Shown piece by piece: positions 1 to 13,500 of a stretch of DNA of 64,000 bases. The stretch is from Lepidurus packardi. Lineage: Eukaryota > Arthropoda > Branchiopoda > Notostraca > Triopsidae. The stretch covers positions 8,443,851-8,507,850 of the forward strand of contig JAKZAN010000006.1 in assembly GCA_023053545.1 (NCBI GenBank), in the 5' to 3' direction. The notes below the pieces were generated by a model. It was not told the origin of the DNA. It did not search any database and saw nothing but the letters and a program-made list of their open reading frames with translations. The position numbers were made by a program, and so were the translations under genes. The stretch's first letter is position 1. Every line of letters begins with the position of its first letter.

Positions 1-764
1 AAAGGGACAACTGAGGTATTCCAGTGGTTTTTCAGCGGTTATTTGCATCGAGTGATGAAGCCATAGGGCAACGTGTCGCTGCGTGACGAAATGGCCCGAC
101 TGTGCAGCAGGCCACCGATAGGGTTATGTGGTAAAATGAAAAAAATTTCAATCATCTTGTGTAAAAAATAAATAAATCAAAAGTCGTTGACTTAGCATGT
201 GAGGTAAGAGTGCTGTCGAGCAAGTCCCCAGACAGAGCCCACTCAGTCAGGAGCCTTTTAGTTCGTTGCTCAGAAGCACTATACAAAATGTAAATTGTTT
301 AAAAATGTGCGTTAATAAGACAAGAATTAAAACAAAAACTCAGATGACCTTCGATTTCTTTGCTTGACAATACGCAAACACTTGTATCGAATAACTGCGA
401 ATCTTCTTAGTTTAGGCGTAAATAATTACGTAACTATTAATTTGTTTCTCGCATTGTAGAGCTCGTTAATTCGTATGTTTTATTATATATAATTTATAAA
501 GTATTGCGTCCTTCAGACGAAATAAAAGTTAAATAGCATCACTATGTTATACGGTTAATATATTTGTAGTTTTATATAATGAATTTACGTGAAAATGTTG
601 CCAAGAATATAGTACAAACACGTAAGTCTAGTTGGTCGGCAGCACTATCGCTTACGAGACACTTTAGTCCAAAGGCATGCCCCTCTTTAACTACGGTATT
701 AATTTCAGACACGGCAGGCGTCCACGTGGGTTTTGGTTGTGGTTCGGTTCGCTAGATATTTTAA
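1..764. other. Upstream flank of MYBBP1A gene
   Basis: AT-rich sequence without a supported complete gene. The first 66 bases are open in frame 1 and end in TAG, and an overlapping AATAAATAAA lies about 100 bases further on. This could be the tail of an upstream plus-strand gene, but 21 codons are too few to judge. The last about 100 bases should contain the leader of the MYBBP1A-like gene. I see no clear TATA box there. Confidence 0.4.
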
Positions 765-3700
765 ATGGTGAACTTGGTAGAAATGGACGAAGAAGAAACA
801 AGTGAAGTGAAAACTGCCACCGTAAAGCCCACTCATGGGATTGATCAGCATTTCTTGGATTGCTTTTGGAAATTGGCCGAACCCAAGGAGGATGTGCGAG
901 TTGAAGCCGGTCTTGCTTTAATCAAGCACCTTCTTAAGAACAAACTTGTAAGGTTATTCTAAAGATTGCTGCATAAGAAATATGCCTATTTATCTTGTAT
1001 AGGTAAACACTAAAGAGCTGGATTATGGGCTTTCACGTCTAATCAAGGGCCTGTCGTCTTCCAGAGCCTATGCTAGGCAAGGATTTTTCACAGTACTGAC
1101 AGCTTTGCTGAAAACTTTGCCATCTGATGTGCTCACTAATACAAGTTATGTAGAAGCTGTTAAAAAGTTTCTCGTTCTTAAAGGAGATAAAACGGTATGA
1201 AAATGTTCTATATAACATTTTTGAATTTCCCGGTTGAAATTTAGGAGAAAAATGATATTTACGCTGGGCAAATTCTTGCATATGGAGCGTTTATTAAGTC
1301 TGGACGACTTGAAAACTTAAATGGTTCAGACGCAACTATATTACATGAACTTTTGGAAGGTTTACTTACTGCATCGAAGCAAAAAAACCACTTACATTCC
1401 TTGGCTCTAAGTTTCGTTGCTGAGCTACTACAGGCTGAAGTAATCCGAGCTTGAAAGTTACCGAAGGTTTACTAACTGGATATATCTTAGTGCTCAGAAA
1501 ATCTTGTAGAATCTCATGTGTGGACTTTGCTGCAACCAGAAGTAGTGGTGCCTTGGGAAAAGCAAACCCCGGATACGCTGTGGCTTTTATTCCTTATAAC
1601 TGGCAAATACCCTACCCTAATCAAGTCCAAGCAATTAAAGGAACTTCTTGGATGCAAGCGCCTAACGGATGGAAGCTGTTTCACACCCATCGCTCAGACG
1701 TTAACGGTATTTAAGTTTCTAAATAATTTATAAAATATCCCTAGATTTCAACCCCTTTTGCATCCTTAGAAGCAACTGCCGACTTCCGATGACACTGCGT
1801 TTCATCAAGAATTGATGACCCGACTATCCGAGAAGGGAATGGTTGTCAAGTTTTGGGAAGATGCGTTTATTCCTTGTGCTAATGAACAGAGGGTGAAAGG
1901 AAGTGTCGTTTTGTCGTTACTCAAATTCGCTTTGCTTTCCATCCAAGACAGAAATGAGGTAAACATTAGAAATTTGGAATTGTTATTTTAATAATGAATT
2001 GAATTAGATTCCGAGCTTGTTATCGGATGTTGTTATCCGTATTATTGTATCTACCGCTCGCAAAGAAGAAACTTCGTTGTTACGTCTTGCTGTAGAGTGC
2101 TTGGATGTATTAAAAACTCGTCTTTCTGAGGAAGACGCAAGTGCGGAAACACAGATTAAAGTACTTGATCGGTTAACTCAACCTCCAGCTTCAGTCGTTT
2201 TCGATAAGCTTACTGGTAACATACATAGTTTCTTTTCATCAAGTTTATTTAGATGTACAATCCTGCAGGAACAAACATTTTGGCTGAGTTGACTGCTGTT
2301 TTGAAATCCGAAGCTGTACATCACTTGGCTAGCTTATATAAAAGTTGCATTGAGAACGTCGAAGTCAAAAATCAAGACAGAGTTTACTCCGTGTACCACC
2401 TCGCCAAGTAGTGCTCACATTACCATGACGTTTGCTTTAGTGACATTTGTCCTTTCTGTTTCAGGTTGGTGAGCCACCCGGCAATACAAGGAGAAATAGA
2501 CTGGAAAGCCCAACAGCTGCAATTCTTAATTAAGCTTTCTATTCAAGGCAACGCGAAAAACGCAAATGGAGTTTGGGCTTTTTCACGAGATTTGTGTTCT
2601 GCCCTACGAGAAGGATTTTACAAGTCTTTAGATAATCCTTGCAAAAAGTTACCCGATTTGGCAAAATTACTCTACCAAGTTGTCAGTTTCTGCAACGGAT
2701 TGATAGAAGATTATCCGAAGCTGCTACCCAATGATAAGGCACTATGCTTTTTTCTAATTTTAAGGTCGAATGGAAGGGTTCCTTTATCTGTGCTTCTTTT
2801 GTTGTTTGTCAATAACTCCGGTTGCTCGTCTTCCACATCGATTGTTTATTTTCTTATTCGATCCGTTATGAACTTAGGCTAATTATCTTCTGTTTTCCTT
2901 TCAGATTTCTAAAGCTTGGAAAGCTATGCTGAGCCAAGTGACGTTGTTACGCGCTACCGGCTTGAAGAAGTCACAAAAGCCCCAATCTCAAGACTGGGTC
3001 AATCAGATTTTCCAAGTGCTTTTTTTGCATATGGGCCTACAATTGATTCGCGAACCTGAGATGGCTTCGGAAGTTCTAGAAGAGCTGGAGCTTTGTTATC
3101 AGAAAGCTTCGCAAAAGGCCAAAAAGACACTCCCGGCGCGAAAATCCGCCAGCAAAGTTATCGACAAGGAAGAAGAAACCAGCGAAGAAGAGCCGCATTG
3201 GTTGGAAGTAGTGACAGACATTCTCTTGTCACTTTTGTCTCAGAGCCGTCATTTGCTAAGAAGCTTAGTGCTTTCTGTATGGACCATTATTTTGCCTCAT
3301 CTGACACCCGCAGCTTTACAGCAAATTTTAGACGTACGTAAAACATAAAAGGCTACTAGCGCTCGTTTCTTTTTTTTTTTTAATGGTCCTTTGTTTTCCG
3401 TTCAGGTGGTTGATCCTACTAAGCAAGAGAAGCCGTTAACCAATGCCAATGAAGATGAAAGTGAAAGCGAAGACAGCGACGACGAAGACGCTGAAGGGGA
3501 ACAAATGGAGGAAAATGAGGAAACAATGGAAGCGGACGAAGAAGACGAAGAAATGGACGAGGATGAGGACGATGAACAAGAAACTGTCACTGATAAGCTT
3601 CGCTTAGAAATCCGGGCAGCGTTAGGTGATGCTGCAGCCATGACAGACAACGTAAACTAAGCCAGACATTCTGCCATTGACAATTTTCTCCTTTTGATGT

Positions 3701-5856
3701 GAACCACTATTGATGCTTATTCTCTTTGTGTAACGTATAGGAATCTGTGGATGTTGACGACATGTCCGATTCGGAAATGCAACGAGTAGATCAAGCTTTA
3801 GAAGCCGCATTTCGCCAATATCGAGTGGCTCGACCAGCTCCCTTAACAGCCAAACAACGCTTAAAACAGCCTAAAGATGATACGACATTAATGCACTTCC
3901 GCTTAAGATGCTTAGATCTTCTTGACAACCTTTTAGCCCAAGATGCACCATTGGCCTTAGTGATGATGCTCCCCGAACCCCTTCTGGCATGTCTGGAGTT
4001 TACTGCCAAAGACGGTCGCCAAAAGCCTTTGGAAGAAAAACTTCGGTACGTTTTGCTTCACCTTTTTGTCTGTGAATGTAGTTTCTAAAGGCAATTTGCG
4101 AGTGGGTGAGCCCTTCGTCTATTTAATGGGTTGTTTCATATGTTTTAGAACGCTGGTACGGAAATTAGCAAATGTGAGGAAATTTTCCTCCGTGGGCGAC
4201 ATCACGCTGATTGGGTTGGAGGAGTTATTGGAAATCCTGCTACAGAAACCTTATCAAGGTTAGCGCTAAATTGAGTTGGACGTTTAATGAGCATCCGTTA
4301 ACGTGGACGATGTGTACGTCGCTTTTCCTTCTCTCTTACCCTTATCCCCCTGCAGCTCCATCCCTCATGCCCCAATTAGGTGACGATTTGGCATTATGTG
4401 CCACGCTGGTCGTGCGTGGAGGTTTGCACATTGTAAAGGGCCACGAAGAGATGACTGAAACTCTCCAGAAAAGTAAGAAAAAGAAGAAGCAATCTTCTGC
4501 GAGTGTCGTGTCGCCCACGCTTTTGCCGAAAATACTGAGCCTGTATACCGTAGCTGTGGAAAAATACTTTGCAAAACGGTAAAAGCTGGTTTAAAAGGGG
4601 ACCCTTGAAACCCCGTAACACTTAAATAGAAATCCTTATCTCTTTTTTAATCCTTATCTGTCGCGGTTGTCGTCGGCTAAACAGGGATTCACCATTACCT
4701 TTCGCCTTGTTTTCCCGGGTTTTGCAAATGTCCTGGCCGGATGCTTGGCAGCTGGGCATAACTTTAATCAAGCCCGCTTTTAATATGCAGCTCCCTCCCT
4801 TTCGACGCATCCAGGCTTTGCAATTATTGACGGCTCTTTACCGGAACCATACAGCGTTAGAGGCTGCGAGTCCGTCTACTTTAGGCGAATTGGTCAGAAA
4901 CATCCTGAACGAGGCCAGTAAGGTAAAACTCGTCCATTTCCTCTCTCTATCTTTCTCGCTATCTCTCCATAAAAGGTGTTTTCTTTACCAAGCAAGGGAT
5001 ACTAATGACTTGAATAGGTGTTGATGAATACCACGACGGAGAGCTTCAAACCCAAATATTTTGCGGAACTATTTTCGTTCCTAAGAATTGTGCATCAGAC
5101 CTTAACCAGCGGAAATGTGAAAGCGGATCTTGAAGAAGAGCAAATCTGGAGCGAAATTAAGCAAGCAATTTTATTTTTCCGAGATAATGGAGCAGTGAAG
5201 CAGCAACTAGATATGAAGCGAGCGATAAAACGCTTGGCTTTAGTTTTACGACTCAATTTGAACACTCCCAGGTAAGATTTAAAAGCTTGTTTTGCTTTTA
5301 CTTTTTTTTTTGTTATTTTCTGTCCCGGATTTTTTCCCCTCTCCCTCCCCGTATTTTGTTTCGTTGTGGAGGAACTAGCTACTTACCTCATTTTGTTTTT
5401 CTTGTGTGAATTTCTTTTTATGGCTTAAAAAGTCGTGGCGTAAAACGTGGTTCGGGAGATGATGAGGCCCAAGAGCAACAGACGAAGAAAAAATCAAAAA
5501 CAGATAATGGCGGTAAGGTTCGACCTCCGCTGAATACTAATGAAGACAACAATGGCCGAGAAGAAGATAAGCTGACAAAAGTAGGCGACGAGGACCAGGA
5601 TTCCGAGCCAAAAGAGACAGACGAGCTGCTTCAGAAGAAGAAGAAAAAGAAGAGCTCGGGCAAAGACAGGAAAGAAGCCAAAGCTCTACGACTGACGTCC
5701 CTTTCACAAGGCATGGAGCAAGTACGTTTTGCCGGTGCAACTTTGGAAGAACCCAATGAAGAATTGGAAGAACATCAAGTGGTAGAGGATGATGCCCGAG
5801 GTGCGCCTGAAAAATCCCTAAAGAAGATTAAGAGGAAAAAGAACGCCAAAAATTGA
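765..5856 (+). CDS. MYBBP1A: MYBBP1A / DNA polymerase phi (Pol5)-like nucleolar protein
   Basis: Predicted nucleolar protein of about 1287 aa; human MYBBP1A is about 1328 aa. The family acts in rRNA transcription and ribosome biogenesis and represses some transcription factors. Sixteen exons were joined by splice motif and phase: 765-947, 1003-1194, 1245-1439, 1491-1706, 1770-1958, 2008-2215, 2269-2407, 2465-about 2777, 2905-3333, 3406-3651, 3741-4045, 4149-4258, 4356-4578, 4685-4922, 5018-5271, 5433-5856. The N-terminus has the family-like stretch HFLDCFWKLAEPKEDVR. Helical repeat-rich sequence follows, then a long Asp/Glu tract in exon 10, more helical repeats, and a Lys-rich tail ending KKIKRKKNAKN, probably a nucleolar signal. 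The start has no rival upstream ATG. The exon 8 donor is uncertain: a GTTCCT at 2778 keeps phase, whereas GTCGAA at 2765 does not. Known: domain family DNA_pol_phi. Inferred: exon structure. Confidence 0.92.
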
Positions 5857-6417
5857 AAGAACTTGTATGCCCCTCCTTCCGCCCTTTTTGTACCAGCTGT
5901 GCCGGGCGGAGGGATGCTGAGAATATAATTTGACTCTTAAGACTATATATTTTAAAATCGTCGTTTTTATTGAAGCCCCAACTTTCTCTTTCAACTTCAT
6001 CTTAACTTGGGAGCTTTCATTTTTATTTTTTCTCCAAGTAGATTTGTGCTGGCACAAATGACAGCGCTCAAATTGAGCGCTAGTTAGCTCTCGCTTCAGT
6101 GCACAGCCAGCTGTAATAGTTAATTACCTTGTGTCTGTCTAAATTAGACAGCCATTTATTACCCTAGGTTGAAATAGATCTTTAGACGAAGATTCCACCG
6201 AGGTTTATTTCGACTAAATGAAAGCTCGATACTGATGTGTTTTTTTAAGTTTATTTTTGGTAAAGGTATATTGCATCCGTTAAGGCCCGCTTTTTTCGTT
6301 TCTTTGCAAGTTTGAAGAGATTTCGTTATTTAAACTTCGGTATATATATGTGTGTTTAGATTCTTTGAGCAGTTTTCTTTTTGTTATTTTAACTCCAAGG
6401 ATGCTGTTTTTAGCAAA
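5857..6417. other. Convergent 3' intergenic region
   Basis: Tail-to-tail spacer between the MYBBP1A-like gene (+) and the RASL10-like gene (-). No ORF of interest. Minus-strand AATAAA candidates (TTTATT on plus) occur near 6157, 6205 and 6250 and could serve the GTPase gene. Confidence 0.5.
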
Positions 6418-9400
6418 TCACACAACGATGTCTTCGCCTCCTTCGAGCAACGTTGCTATTACTGCTTTCTTCATTGGGTCGACGGCAAAGCTGTGCTGCG
6501 GTGTACCGATGCTTTTAAGGTTCACTGTTACTGAACTTGCCTGCTCTGGAGTCTCGGGAATTAAGAGTCTCACGGTTTCACGAAATAAGACCATAACGTG
6601 CCAATGATTGCGAGCGCTGCATTCCACATAACGATGTTTGAGTTTTCGCACCACGGTTGCCCAATCGTTCTCTCGTGTTTCGCGTTTGTCCCCGTTCTTG
6701 GCATGGCCATTACCATGAGTCAATTTCTGGGATTCAGTAGAGGCAGTTGGTACCAAGTCGAGCTTATTACCCACGAAGACGATGAGGGGCGGGTCCGTGT
6801 TGGCGGTTGCTACGCTGGCTAGAATTTGCTCGCGAAGACTCCGCACATAGGCAAAAGAGGCTCGGTTTGACACATCAAAGACTAACAGGTAAGCTGCAGC
6901 GTTTCGTACGCTACTGAATCGTCCATTTCGTGTAGTCGTGGCGAAAGCACTCCACTCATCCAAAGTCTCTTTATGGAAGAACGCGGTCCCATCGATGATA
7001 TTCAAGTTGAAGACTTCTCCATCCAGGATGCAAGTACTCTGAAACAGCTGGGGCCTCTTTGTCGAGGAAGGATGCTCACAGTAATCTTGGCACAAGAACT
7101 GCTAAGAGAAGGAACAGAGACAACAAAGAAATAATCAAGAAATATAACAAGTCACGTGGACCAGCATGCAGCTGCGTGCAGATATAAAAAGCCGAATGGT
7201 AAAAAAGGTCGCCTTCTTTATCGGTGGTTTTTTTGCACAGGAATCCGGAAAACAGACCTGTCGGTTGCTGAGACAAGGTTAGGTACATAAACGAATGTTG
7301 GCTTCGTTGAGCGTTGCGCGCTAACTGTATTTGTTGTCGCGCTTTTATGGACTGTGTCGGGACAAAGAAAAGTTCGCTCCGAAAGCAACCTTTCAATCAA
7401 CACCCCGGGACCCGACCTCGTTGGGAGGAGCAACAAACGGATATTGTTAGAAGCGCTTATGACAGATACATTAAAGAGCTAAAAATCTAGATTTTGGTAC
7501 GTAATTTTCCTGTACGTAATGTTCCTTTACGTCACGGGCCAGGTAGAAATTAAACTGTTAAAGAAGGAGATTCCAGGAAATTTAGGGTCACGCGGTTATG
7601 TGATTTCACAGACGTATCAGTATATATCCTATGAAACCAAAAGCTGTGTTTACTGTTTCATGCATGAAAGTAAATAGCAATAAGGTCGGCAAGCCACGCC
7701 ATGCTACGTCTGCGACTTCATATAAGCTAAAGTTTTCATGCCAATAATTCGTGAATGGTTGTTAAAAAAAACTTCGAACGAAGTTAGGCCAGAATAAATC
7801 TAAGCCAAAACCCCAATAAGTCTCAACTGCCATGGTAGCTATGGCCCTTTTTTATATCTCGGCTTTGTTTTATTTAACTTAACGCATCCAAGCAACAGAG
7901 AACAAACCGCAATATCGTAGTGTCTTTTGGTGACCACCCCTTCAACGTCTTACGCGGGTCCGGGTTAAGGGGGCATGAAAACAGTTATACTGCTGGCACC
8001 TTGGCCACGTACGGATATATGAGAGACATCAAGTGACCTACTCGGCTGGAACAGTAGATGGAATGGCATCGTAGTGGGCCAGGCGCGCATCCTTCTGTGC
8101 TTTTTCGATGGCGACATGGGTTTATTGAGATTGAAAGCACGACAGGGTAGCAAGATCGCCACAATCGATCCCTTTCTCAAACTTTCCGAACCTTGCTCAG
8201 TTCGATGATGCGTACAGGAGTCAAACTTTTTTTTAAACTAGGGAAAGCCTGTGACTGCTGACGGTCGTCACACAGCTTGTTTCATATAGTCTTATCCTCT
8301 GAATCAATCTAGAAGTTAACTTCCGTGGGCTATAAACATTGCTCTTTCGCCGTCATAACCATTTTGTCTATATCTACTGGCCCTTTTATATTGCCTATAT
8401 TGGTTTTTCAGCAGATATAAATTGTATATAAGAGGCCCCTGTTGGTTGGAACTTTTCCAATACTTGGTTGCCAGCAAGCGACACTTGGTCCTTTCTATAG
8501 GATTCGCATTTTAAATTACTCCTTGACATGTCGTTGAATCAAGCACAGTCGCATAAATGTAAATTGTAGGCAACATTACCGTTGGGAGCCTTTTCCTTCT
8601 TATTTTGGGTTTGATTGCTTTTGCCGATTGATTCGTCGGAGCACTTACAAGTTTACATTCAAGGTGTATCCTTTTATTCTCTAGTTGAGCGGGTGAAGAA
8701 ACAATTGTGAGACGTTTTATTTCGTGCTGGATTTTGGCTTCGTCTGGATGAAGGAAACGTAGTGTAACACATGGTTTTGGCTAGCATTCAAACTTCTTGC
8801 CGTCAGCTTTTCCGCCCATATGCCCTTTAAATTCTGGAAACTTAGTTTTCTTTCTTTCTATTCACTAGCACGGCCTTGTGTGCAAAGCTATGCAAACGTA
8901 ATAACATGCGGGACCCCATGTAAGTTGGGAATTTGGATCACCCACCAGCTTAGTTAGGGAAAGTAGGGACGGGATTAGGGGAGTACCTAAATTTGAGCTC
9001 CCTTCATTTAGCTTCTCGTGGTCAGATAGAAATCATTGACAGATAACATACACGCAGACCTCTATTCTCTCTCAAATCAAAGTCGATGGCTACTCTGTAA
9101 GCTGTATTTGTAACATAGCTTATACGCGTAAGCAGCTTTCCTTGGGGGGGGGGGGGGGAGAAGGAAACTGTTGAAGCCATTAATTTTCTCTTCCTTCTTA
9201 ATTGCGTCCTCCGTCCATTGCCGCTGTGAGTGGTCCAACTTGATAACAACTCGGTCTGTTATTAAGAGTAGGGTTTGGTAGTCCGAAGTGTAACTTGCGC
9301 GAAAACTCTTCTAAACGAGTGCCCTAGCAGCATTTTTCTTGTCCGTAAGAAGCGAAGGAATAGGTTCGTTCTTGGAAGTTTGACTTTAAATTCTTCAGCA

Positions 9401-10587
9401 GCAGCGGCAAAGCGGCAAACTCTGTGATTAATAATTACTCATCTGCTCGTTCTCCCTTAATACTTGAGAACGCTTTTGGATTGCATGTTTGAGGCGGACT
9501 TTCGGACAAAAGAAATGATTACGGGAAGATGACGCTCCTCCCTCCCCCCCCCCCCCCCCACCGTCACAAAAAAAAATTATATCACCCAGCACTTTGCTGC
9601 CACCAGTATTGTTACTAGCGGCCTCGGTGGGATATGAGAATGCAGGTTACTAGAGGGCGCTTCTCGTTTTTTAGCCGGAGGTTTGCGCTTCACGAAGCAC
9701 GACTATCGATTTAACATTAACGAGCGGACCTCCTCCGTGCATCGAGTGTCGTTCGCTTTTGTTGTCGCTGTTGGTCTTCGCATGGAGGAGTAATGGTTGA
9801 CTGCTAGCTCAATGGAGGAGCAGCAGGTGCTTTAATATACACACCTTCGCTGTTTAGCCGGTATGGTTAGAGTAAGAGTATTTACCCAACACATATTTAT
9901 CTTCCTCCATCTTTGCATATGTACTATTCAAATCCCCCCCCCCCCCCCCAAAAAAAAAAAAAAAAAAAACTACCAAGCAAACTAACACCAAGTCGGAGTA
10001 AATAGACGAGCCCCGGTTACGACCAATATTTGCTCGGGTTACATTTCAACATTCATTATTGTATCGTTGTACTATAAGAAAGGCAGGGCAAACTAACGCC
10101 ACGAGTTCTGATTCCGCCTGACCCTAAAGAAAACATTGGTTGCTTTTATATTTTGGACTGAATAGTATGATTAGTTACGTTACTTTTTTAAAAGTTACAT
10201 CACCTGCTAGGCGTATTTTGATAAACTACTCGCCGTAACGCATATCAAATGATACTTTGCCCTACATAAAATGCTGCACTACCTTTGTCCGTTTTCATAG
10301 TTTGCCGGGTGTTTTAGGGGGTTCCGAAAGATAAGATATGCAAGGCCGCGTATTAGCTATACACATGGTATACAATCTTATTTCAGGGAGCCCCTTCCAG
10401 GAAGCGGGATCAAGGCTAAGCAGTCCATAGAAATGGAATGAAACATCCAAATCGTTGGGGGAAGAAGGAAAAGCTCCAAATTTAATTATAAGGCACGCAT
10501 TACCCGTACGATGGAAGTCTTGCCAACACGGTGGTCTCCTAAGACGACAATTTTGTAAACAGGATGTTGGTGCGGCACCGTCTCCAT
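6418..10587 (-). CDS. RASL10: RASL10-like small GTPase
   Basis: Ras-like GTPase of the RASL10 family, predicted 255 aa (human RASL10B is about 203). Coding exons are complement 10504-10587 and 6418-7101, joined in phase 0 across a 3.4 kb intron. Exon 1 gives a short N-terminus with the P-loop GDHRVGKTS and ends IVR. Exon 2 continues QFLCQDYCEHPS, fitting the family's IVRQFL sequence across the junction. Other motifs are NIIDGT in place of a canonical DxxG (also degenerate in vertebrate RASL10), VGNKLDL (G4) and ECSAR (G5). An in-frame stop lies just upstream of the start. The insert between G4 and G5 (around residues 165-190, rich in Lys, Gly and Asn) is longer than in human RASL10B. The C-terminus ends GGEDIVV with no CAAX box, so lipidation by prenylation is not expected. 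The family is considered atypical and its role poorly known. Confidence 0.9.
9144..9158. repeat. G15 homopolymer
   Basis: Uninterrupted run of 15 G in the RASL10-like intron; G-quadruplex prone. Confidence 0.95.
9544..9559. repeat. C16 homopolymer
   Basis: Uninterrupted run of 16 C, followed within about 10 bases by an A-run. Confidence 0.95.
9934..9969. repeat. C16-A20 composite homopolymer
   Basis: Sixteen C directly followed by 20 A. Read on the minus strand this is T20 then G16. Confidence 0.95.
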
Positions 10588-13500
10588 GTGAATCTATAAA
10601 TCAATCAGTCGTATTATTTACCCGTGCCCAATAAAACCCATAGAGCAGAGCATAGGTATGAGCGTAACCCGTGTCAATAATGTTTGTAAAATAAATTATA
10701 GCCTTTTAACAAATGTAGTCCTCTCTCCCCAGAACCCTTTCAGTTCAACAGCGACTGTTCACGAGAAAAAAAAAAGAACGAACGGGACAACTTGTCGATA
10801 ACTTTGTTCGGTTAACTCATTCTTAAGCGCAAACCATAGTACTTTTCCTCGGGGGAGTTCCAGCATCAGCAATATTGCGCAGTGTAAAATGTATAAAAGG
10901 GCTTCTCAATACCTTGACCTGTAGCAAGGATCTACGCTAAACCTCGCTTCCCATTCGCATTGATTTAGGTTTGTACCGCGCCCTTCCTTACGTTAGGCTC
11001 GAGCCTTGGCTCCTGTGTATCGAGAAAGGCAAGCCAATTTTTTTTCTCTCAATACTATATTTAACTTGCCAAGCCTGGCACACATACTGTGCGTGGCCGA
11101 GTTTATATTATGCCGCCTCATAAAGCTTCCAGTCAAACTAGAAAAAGCTAAGCAACGCCTTTTCCTCAAGCTCGATAACATTTTAGCCAACAAAAAAGCG
11201 TTTAGGTTTACTGACGAGGCCTCAAGACGCTCTATCGAGCTTGGTGGGCGCAGAGCAACAAAAACGGATTTATGGTTCCTTGATCTCGTAGTGATGAGAC
11301 TAATAGCAAATAAAGAAAAGTACTCGAAGAAAAATCTTAATATAAAATAACATAAACCTCATTGGATAAAAACTATAAAGCCAATCTAGTTTTATCAGGA
11401 AGAATTCCAAGCCCAGTGAAGGGTTTTACTTCCTTGTTAGGGTCGTCATGGCTCCCTGACAAGAATAGTTTATTTTTTACAAACGGGATGGGTTTCTTTA
11501 TAATCGTCAGACATTGTCATGAATTCTTTGCACGTTTTTTTTGTTGCACTATTGATAGCATAAAGTGCATGCCATAGTTAAATCAAAACGTAGCAATTAA
11601 CCTGAACGGTAACAAGAAGCGATATACATAAAAACATACAACTATGGTTTATCGCTTCTTCCAAATTCGGAGCCTATTCTTAGACAAATAATTCCTTAGC
11701 AGGAGAATTTAAGGTTAGTTATATTATTTCAATTCTTTCTCGCCTTTCTTTTATCAGTATCCGCGATCAAGGGGAGCTGTGCGAAGCAAGTCTGCACGCA
11801 AAGTAAGCGTTTCATTAGAAGTTCTCATCAAATTAAAACACTACTTGGTCACGATTCCATCTTGGCGAATGCTTGACTAAGGTAGAAATCATAAAAAAAG
11901 AATTAAAAGGGGATTAAGGGGCGTAAGTGAAGAAGGGATCCAAAGTTCAGAACGTTATAGCGGAGTTCGAAATATTTGTTAAAACTCCGAGCAAAGCTTC
12001 TCTGCTAAAGACCAAATAGTACATGGATCCCTTTGGAAATTCTCTTCAAACTATCACGGTTAGAAAACTTACAGCTTAATTCTGAAAGTCTCAATTTTGA
12101 GCGCAGGGTATTGATCGTTGGATCCCTATGAATCAATATTGTTTCTTTGATTGAGACAATTAAAGAAAATAAGTCTTTATATGGAGGTATATGTACACAT
12201 TCTGGGAAATTATATAGTCCAATTACGAATGCTATGGGGAATTTTATTCTTTTATTTAAGCTTCCCCTGTACCACATTCTGCTACTGATAGAAATAAAGG
12301 TCTACCAGAAAGAATAAAGAGTGGGAGGATAAAGCCAGGATTCACTGCTTGGGTCGGGAGACGAAAAAAATAAGTTCTCCGCCAAAGGATACTTTTGTTG
12401 TCCTTGACAAGCAAATGCTTCTTGGCAACATGGGTGGGATCTTGCAGAACGATGTCTGTTTGTCGGCAAACAAGTAATGTTGTGTAGAATTCACTTTAAA
12501 AAACAAAATAAATAAGAGTTACGAATCCAGCACCTCAACTTGCATTTGCATTCTAGTTCTTTTGGGCTGTTCTTATATGAGACATACACAAGAAAGAAAA
12601 AAAAAGAATGTCCATATCGTATAACTTGCTACAGAGCTCTTACGCGTGCTAAAGTTTCTTTGCACTTGTGTTTTTAGTAGCATCGAGGGAAGTATCCCCT
12701 TTGCTATAAAACGAGAGCTGTCTGCAGTTCCTTTAGGTTATCTCTGCTCCATGGCCCTGTTGCTGACACCGGAGACGAGCTTGCAGAACATTTCTGCCAA
12801 CCACAAGGGAAACAGTTTTCCTTCTGTCCGCGTTCTTGACGGTGGAGTAATATTTCTTACTGCCGAAAAGGAATTCGTTTTTTTTTAGATTATCCAGACT
12901 CAATAGTATAAGCTCTGGCACAACAAAAACTTAAGAGGAGTTGAATTTCTTACCTAAAACTTTCCTAGTCATTTGTTGACTACGTATTAAACGGTTTGTT
13001 TTCAATTTGAAGTTACCAAGCCTTTCTTATTTTTTGCCAGTCTCAATTACGGGTTTGTGAAAGGGATCGAATAAAAGCACAGAGTTATACGTTACGAGAA
13101 GGCACGAACGGTGCGAAAATAAATCCCTGTCGACCGATTTTTTTCTGATCGTTATTAATGGGTGTAGGAATAAATAATAAAGTCAGAGTTATTCGCAAAC
13201 AACGTCATGTGATTTTATTGTTTTTGCTTGAGAGGATCCGGAAACTCATTAATTATTTAGCCAGCTTGCTTTTAATTGAAACTATCCCCAAAAGAATTTC
13301 TCCATACAAAGTTTACGGAATGTGGTAATGAATCTTCCTTACCAAGCAATTCCACAGCAGCGCAGTAATGACCGAGCTAGCTTTTAGGATACTACCATAA
13401 GTCGATTAAGACGTCCGGTAGCGTCCGAATGCGAGGCAAAATTCACATGAAGTTCTTGAGACACTGAGCAACCTTGTATTGCTCATGTCATTAGGAAGGC

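Larger units (their letters stand above)
7102..10503 (-). other. Large intron of RASL10-like gene
   Basis: 3.4 kb intron, far longer than the usual 50-90 bp here. Minus-strand donor GTAATG follows IVR, and the acceptor is CTCTTAG before QFL. It contains three 15-16 base G or C homopolymers (9144-9158, 9544-9559, 9934-9949), the last running straight into 20 A. No internal gene is supported. Confidence 0.75.

Noticed and set aside
2216-2252. 37 bp intron ending at TTTAG in the MYBBP1A-like gene
   Set aside because: Breaks the phase; the acceptor CTGCAG at 2268 gives a 53 bp intron in phase.
3402-3650. Minus-strand poly-Ser frame
   Set aside because: Antisense shadow of the acidic tract of the MYBBP1A-like gene.
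10489-10498. TAAGGCACGC, identical to the first ten bases of miR-124
   Set aside because: The following bases do not match miR-124 and no hairpin partner is visible; it lies beside a GTPase exon. Chance match.
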